Made by a program: the position numbers and the translations under genes | Assembly (NCBI GenBank): GCA_024710355.1 | Contig: JANJUX010000031.1 | Coordinates: forward strand, 1 to 64,000 | Source of the DNA: Candidatus Rifleibacteriota bacterium | Lineage (GTDB): Bacteria > Muiribacteriota > Ozemobacteria > Ozemobacterales > Ozemobacteraceae | Direction of reading: 5' to 3' | DNA length: 64,000 nt | The notes under the pieces: generated by a model | What the model saw: the letters and a program-made list of their open reading frames with translations, nothing else | Database searches by the model: none | What the model was told of the DNA's origin: nothing | Shown: positions 60,364 to 64,000 of the stretch, in pieces | How the letters are laid out: each line of letters opens with the position of its first letter | Numbering within the stretch: the first letter of the stretch is position 1

Positions 60364-60957
60364 ATGAACACCACAACCACCTCTGATCTGTTAAAAGGCC
60401 GTTACGAGTTCACCCGCGACGGCAAGGCGATCATCGACATCAGCGTCGAGTCGATCGGCGACCTGTTCAACAGTTTTGACAAGAAAGCCACCTTTACTCG
60501 GCGCGAGCTCGACCAGGATTTTGTCGACTACGTTGTCGGCTGCGTCAAGGAGCTCGGCGATGTCGACTTTGTCGTGCGCATCACCATCGACCAGGAATAC
60601 AACATGCTGCAGGAAAACATTCTGCGCAAGGCGATGGTTAACCACTTTCTTTTTCAGGATGACGTGGAAAAGCGCAATTTGCGCAAAGAATTCAGGAAAT
60701 TTTCATTTCTGATGACGCTCGGCGTCATTCTGATGCTGATTGTATCGGTTTATCGTCTGCCAGAGCCTGATGCGGTCGAACTCTGGAAGAAAATTTTCTA
60801 TGAAGGCGTTGTAATTGCCGCCTGGGTCGCTTTCTGGGAAGCCTTTACTTCGCTGATTTTCGGTTTTACGCCTTTTTATCAGAAGAGCGGTATCTACGGT
60901 AAAATCGTGGCCGCCGAAGTCAGGGTTCTCAACAATCTCAGCCGTATCGACCTGTGA
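60364..60957 (+). CDS. Unknown membrane protein
   Basis: 197 aa from ATG 60364, chosen because a promoter -10 ends at 60324. The soluble N-terminal 120 residues have FTRRELDQDFVDYVVGCVKELGDVDFVVR. Two membrane segments follow (FLMTLGVILMLIVSVY and YEGVVIAAWVAFWEAFTSLIFGF). No recognised family. The MOSC gene follows after 57 nt. Confidence 0.6.
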   Translation: MNTTTTSDLLKGRYEFTRDGKAIIDISVESIGDLFNSFDKKATFTRRELDQDFVDYVVGCVKELGDVDFVVRITIDQEYNMLQENILRKAMVNHFLFQDDVEKRNLRKEFRKFSFLMTLGVILMLIVSVYRLPEPDAVELWKKIFYEGVVIAAWVAFWEAFTSLIFGFTPFYQKSGIYGKIVAAEVRVLNNLSRIDL

Positions 60958-61014
60958 ACGACCAGTGGGCGAACCCTGGCGATCTGTGATCAACCTGCGA
61001 AAGTGAGTATCTGA

Positions 61015-61461
61015 ATGGGAAAAGTCATCGGTATTTTCATCAGCCCCGAAAGTGACGGCGAGCTCGTGCCGATCAACCTGGTCGAGGCGGTCGCTTTCAG
61101 CGGTCTGCGCGGTGATCGCAATTTTAAAGAGTCGCAGGTCGCACCGGGTCATAAGGGCGCCATAACTTTGATTGACGTATCGCAGGTGCAGGCCTGCAAT
61201 CACGAACTGGGCACCAGTTATCAGCCGCATGACTTCAGGCGCAATCTGGTTACCGAAGGCGTCGATCTGAACGAACTGGTCGGCCGTGAATTCATGATTG
61301 GCAAAGTCAGACTGCGCGGTTACGAACTCTGCCAGCCATGCGGCTATATTTCGAAGAAACTCGGCCGTGACCTGCTTGGCCCGATGGACCGCCGGGGCGG
61401 GCTGCGTTGCTGGCTGCTCAGCAGTGGCGAGATAAAAATCGGCGACAAAATCACCATTTGA
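61015..61461 (+). CDS. MOSC-domain protein
   Basis: 148-aa stand-alone MOSC domain. Key pieces are GLRGDRNF, the pattern DFRRNLVTEGVDLNELVGREF, and the Cys-containing QPCGY where molybdenum-cofactor sulfurase proteins have the conserved Cys. MOSC domains carry sulfur or help molybdenum-cofactor enzymes and detoxify N-hydroxylated compounds. No molybdenum-pathway neighbour here; the partner is unknown. Confidence 0.85.
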   Translation: MGKVIGIFISPESDGELVPINLVEAVAFSGLRGDRNFKESQVAPGHKGAITLIDVSQVQACNHELGTSYQPHDFRRNLVTEGVDLNELVGREFMIGKVRLRGYELCQPCGYISKKLGRDLLGPMDRRGGLRCWLLSSGEIKIGDKITI

Positions 61462-61536
61462 CGCTCGCCGGGTCGATGCGAGCATTTACATTCACATAAC
61501 CAGCCAGAATATTTAATAATAGACAGGATAAATAAA

Positions 61537-62073
61537 ATGGAAAGTTACGTTGCATTCGTTATCGCTCACCCGCTCGTTTCGGCCATGATTCAGTTCGCCC
61601 TGCTCGGCACCCTTGGCGATGTCATCGCCAAATGGATCATCGAAAAGAAGGTCAGCGCCCCGTTCGGTTTTGGCACACTGCTGCTCAAGATGCTCGAATG
61701 GGCATTTCTGGCGATTCTTATCAAATACGCCTTCAGCGGCTTCAACGGTTTTGTCGACAAACTCGTTGCCGACGGCATGCTGCCTGAACTCTCCGGCCCG
61801 ATGCGCGCCTTTGCCGTATCGACCACAATGAATCTGCAGTTTGGGCCGTTTCTCGTGCTGATGCATCGTCTGCTCGACAATATGGTCGCCGGCGTCAAGA
61901 ACTGGGCCAATCTCGACAAGGGTTTCATGTCGCTGCTCTGGTTCTGGATCCCGGCTCATACCGTCACTTTCAGCCTGCCAAAGCCATATCAGATCGGCCT
62001 CGCCGCTCTATGGTCGGTAGCCCTCGGCGTCATTCTCGGCTTCTACAACCGCCAGAAAACCAGCCCGCAGTAA
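61537..62073 (+). CDS. Four-helix membrane protein, Mpv17-like
   Basis: 178 aa with about four membrane segments (SAMIQFALLGTLGDVIAKW; LEWAFLAILIKYAFSGF; WFWIPAHTVTFSLP; AALWSVALGVILGFY). The order and the W-x-W-I-P...F-S-L-P segment are loosely like Mpv17/PMP22 proteins, which are channel or pore-like in eukaryotic organelles. That resemblance is weak and by eye. Monocistronic, converging on the nitroreductase with a REP-like repeat between. Confidence 0.55.
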   Translation: MESYVAFVIAHPLVSAMIQFALLGTLGDVIAKWIIEKKVSAPFGFGTLLLKMLEWAFLAILIKYAFSGFNGFVDKLVADGMLPELSGPMRAFAVSTTMNLQFGPFLVLMHRLLDNMVAGVKNWANLDKGFMSLLWFWIPAHTVTFSLPKPYQIGLAALWSVALGVILGFYNRQKTSPQ

Positions 62074-62127
62074 AAACTCACCTTTTTACTGCGTTACCAG
62101 TGGTTGTCCCACTTTTGCGAACCTGTT

Positions 62128-62194
62128 CGTCATTCCCGCGCAGGCGGGAATCTCATCAATAGCATCTTAGATCCCTGCCTGCACGGGGATGACG
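62128..62194. repeat. REP-like interspersed palindromic repeat, copy 2
   Basis: CGTCATTCCCGCGCAGGCGG at the left and CCTGCACGGGGATGACG at the right are imperfect inverted repeats around a short AT-rich loop. It is homologous to the element at 39735-39818, sharing TTAGATCCC-GCCTG. It lies between convergent genes. Confidence 0.65.
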
Positions 62195-62266
62195 TAAAAA
62201 AAACCGCCTGAGCTTTTTGGCTGCCGGCGGGTTGGTTTATGCTTTGTTAAAGCGCCAATCTGAAGC

Positions 62267-62890
62267 TTATTCGATGTATTTTACGAATTTTTTGAGATCG
62301 ACGGCTTCTTTGGCTTTGGGGGCTGTTTCATAATGGCCGATGGCGACCAGGGTTTCGAGATGTTGACCAGAGGCGCCGAGAATCTTTTCGAGTTCGGTTC
62401 TCGCGACCAGAGCACCAGAGATCCAACATGAGCCGAGGCCGGCTTCGGTTGCGGCCAGCAGCATGTTCTGCACCATGGCACCGGTTGCCTGCAGCTCGGG
62501 GTGGCGGCGCCATTCGGCGACCTGCTCGGCGGCGTGTTCCTTGTCGTTGATCAGATCATAAATCGGAGCGGTGTAAGGCTTCGAAAATACGGCGAGAACG
62601 ACCGGAGCATTGGCAAATACCGACGAAAAAAGCTTAACTTTATCGAGAGTTTCTTTCTGTTCGGGTTTCAGTTTCGGAAAAAGCTTGTCGAGCTTGTCAT
62701 CGACGGCCTTGTGCATCTTTTTGATGACATCGGCGCTGGTGACGACGCTGATCGCCCAGGGAGTTGAATTGTTAGGACTCGGCGCCGCCAGGCCGGCATG
62801 CAGAATCTTTTCGAGCGCCGGTTTGCTCACCGGTTCTGATTTGAAACGCCGAACGGTTCTTCTCGCATAAACAAGTTTTGAAAATTCCAT
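62267..62890 (-). CDS. Nitroreductase-family FMN oxidoreductase
   Basis: 207 aa from ATG 62890, chosen because GGAGGG lies 4 nt upstream; an ATG at 62902 would put this site inside the gene. The opening FSKLVYARRTVRRFKSEPVSK is the FMN-binding start of the family; LAAPSPNNSTPWAISVV and the LLAATEAGLGSCWISGA block follow. It reduces nitro or quinone compounds with NAD(P)H; the natural substrate is unknown. The Lys-rich insertion around KKMHKAVDDKLDKLFPKLKPEQKE is longer than in many relatives. Confidence 0.85.
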   Translation of the reverse strand: MEFSKLVYARRTVRRFKSEPVSKPALEKILHAGLAAPSPNNSTPWAISVVTSADVIKKMHKAVDDKLDKLFPKLKPEQKETLDKVKLFSSVFANAPVVLAVFSKPYTAPIYDLINDKEHAAEQVAEWRRHPELQATGAMVQNMLLAATEAGLGSCWISGALVARTELEKILGASGQHLETLVAIGHYETAPKAKEAVDLKKFVKYIE

Positions 62891-63032
62891 CTCACCCTCC
62901 ATATTTAGAATTCGACCCTTTTAGAATCTCACAATTTCCAACTTTCTTCAATCCACAGCAAAAGTCATTATTCTGCAATGAAAAAGTCCCGCTTCGGGGT
63001 GAAGGGGCCTTTTAACGGTCGGTGTTAAAGGA

Positions 63033-63656
63033 TCAGCGGGGAGTGGTGCCTTCGGCGTCGAAGGTGATGCCGAACAGGCGGTTTTCTTCGACCGGCTGCA
63101 CGCTGTAGAAAACGACACTGACGTTGGGGTTGATCAGCTTGCCGTTAACCAGGTGCTTTTTATAATCTTTGGCTTTGCCGGTTTCGAGGTCTTTCCAGAA
63201 GGTTTTGGCGGTCTTGCCCTGAATGGTTTCGAGCGCCTTGCGGATATTGGCGAACTTGCGGGTGAAAGTGGTGTTGACGCTGCCGTCGAAAGCGCTGGTC
63301 GAAGCCTGGCTGCTGTAATTGAACATCACGACGACGTCTTTGACATAATCACCTTCGTATGGGCCCTGGGTCAGGAAATTCGAGATGTCTTTCTGATTGC
63401 CGGCAAAGAAAATCGTGGCGGTGATCTTTTTAAAGAAGAAAGCGCCGCCCGAAATTACGCTGTGTTTATGCAGAACTTCGCCGTTCGGCCAGGTCTTGAT
63501 GAGGCGTTCGATAGTTTCGATTTCGCGGTTGGTATTATCAATATTCTTGCCGCGCACGACAATATAACCATAAATCGCAGCCTGAGCGGCGGTCACGAAC
63601 GAAATAAAAATGAACGCGAGCATCAGAACACTGAAAAATCTACGTGATTTCATCAT
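63033..63656 (-). CDS. Unknown secreted protein
   Basis: 207 aa with a signal peptide (RRFFSVLMLAFIFISFVTAAQA). The mature part begins IYGYIVVRGKNIDNTNREIETIERLIKTWP and has FFFKKITATIFFAGNQKDISNFL, alternating strands and helices. No known domain. It ends close to a short GC-rich hairpin (TCCCG/CGGGG near 62985). Function unknown. Confidence 0.6.
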   Translation of the reverse strand: MMKSRRFFSVLMLAFIFISFVTAAQAAIYGYIVVRGKNIDNTNREIETIERLIKTWPNGEVLHKHSVISGGAFFFKKITATIFFAGNQKDISNFLTQGPYEGDYVKDVVVMFNYSSQASTSAFDGSVNTTFTRKFANIRKALETIQGKTAKTFWKDLETGKAKDYKKHLVNGKLINPNVSVVFYSVQPVEENRLFGITFDAEGTTPR

Positions 63657-63696
63657 CTACCTCCATGAATTTCTACAAATTATAATGAAAATTTTC

Positions 63697-64000
63697 TCAA
63701 ATGTTAAGACCCAATACCGGCAGTTCTGCAAAAAGTTTGCGCTGTCCGGCAATTTTTTCGAGCAGACCCTGCGAAAATGGCATGGAAAAGGGCTCTTCCG
63801 CCGTGTCGCTGACAAAGCGAATCACTGCCGCCGCCTGCCCGGTCGTCGCAAAATGCCGGCAGAAGTAGAAGGCTTCCATGTCGACAAGTTCGGCACCGCT
63901 TTTTTGCCAGGCTTTCTGCCTGCGGCCCGGTTCGAAAATCGCTCGTTTTACCGTTAAAATTCTGGCAGCCTCAAACCCCGCCGGAACCAGACCGGCCAGA
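63697..64000 (-). CDS. Nucleoside phosphorylase-family protein, partial
   Basis: The gene runs off the right edge; only its last about 100 codons are seen (stop at 63697). The segment AELVDMEAFYFCRH matches the PNP/MTAN-type VDME(A/G) active-site strand, followed by VIRFVSDTAEE, the (I/V)SD strand. This places it in the purine nucleoside phosphorylase / MTA-SAH nucleosidase / futalosine hydrolase superfamily; subtype not determinable from the fragment. Confidence 0.7.
   Translation of the reverse strand, partial: LAGLVPAGFEAARILTVKRAIFEPGRRQKAWQKSGAELVDMEAFYFCRHFATTGQAAAVIRFVSDTAEEPFSMPFSQGLLEKIAGQRKLFAELPVLGLNI

Noticed and set aside
1..64000. CRISPR array, phage genes, or insertion-sequence transposase
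   Set aside because: No regularly spaced repeats, no cas, capsid, terminase or transposase signatures in any frame.

Overview
The window is gene-dense bacterial DNA, mostly GC-rich, with Shine-Dalgarno sites, many 4-nt stop/start overlaps and several clear intrinsic terminators. Gene content points to an anaerobic or fermentative organism with a Gram-negative-type envelope. It has the [FeFe]-hydrogenase maturase HydG with its small regulator, B12/PLP-dependent D-ornithine aminomutase, minor prepilins of the type II secretion / type IV pilus kind, and a YejABEF-like peptide importer. I cannot name the species from sequence alone; an uncultured, poorly studied phylum would fit.

Layout. 1-91: the 3' end of a 5S rRNA gene and its terminator, followed by inverted and direct copies of the 5S tail. 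542-8787: a membrane hybrid histidine kinase converges on a minus-strand operon of a TPR membrane protein, three prepilin-like proteins, a secreted poly-aspartate protein and a CHASE2 adenylate cyclase. 8907-11502: a guanidinium-exporter-type SMR gene, and a hydrogenase-maturation operon (TM1266-like regulator, hydG, small ORF) with a strong promoter and a perfect inverted repeat. 11571-17287 is an accessory island: a truncated DUF1232 gene, a SulP-STAS-cNMP transporter, an AT-rich Fic gene with a palindromic operator, an integron-type attC site, a small BRCT protein, a second half-attC and a kinase remnant. 17327-27377: a multi-PAS hybrid kinase, the oraS-oraE operon, a spermidine-synthase-like membrane fusion and an MFS exporter. 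27611-32337: a thrABC operon. 32521-39280: a DUF4230-like protein, grpE, an AbgT transporter, a Tgt-MnmC-like fusion, a secreted Cys4 protein and a HAD phosphatase. 40028-49821: secreted SH3 and beta-propeller-like proteins, then the Yej-type ABC importer. 49939-56681: an esterase, a pentameric ligand-gated ion channel, a BtpA-type TIM barrel, a deaminase, an Smr protein, and a pair of YqaA paralogs flanking an L,D-transpeptidase with Ser at the catalytic Cys position. 56807-64000: a REC plus PEP/pyruvate-binding protein, rhodanese, MOSC, nitroreductase and a partial nucleoside phosphorylase.

Connections. Two multidomain kinases, an adenylate cyclase and a cyclic-nucleotide-binding transporter suggest rich signalling; that the cyclase and the SulP protein share cAMP is only inference. 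Six intergenic regions carry the same promoter layout (TTG-type -35, exactly 17 nt, TAGAAT/TAGACT/TAGGAT -10, G-rich spacer), so this is probably the housekeeping promoter form here.

Most interesting points: the attC/BRCT/Fic cassette remnant, the Tgt-MnmC-like fusion joining two anticodon wobble-modification activities, the bacterial pLGIC with a conserved -2' glutamate, the REC-PPDK_N orphan, and the inverted repeats at the hydrogenase, sugE and Fic promoters.
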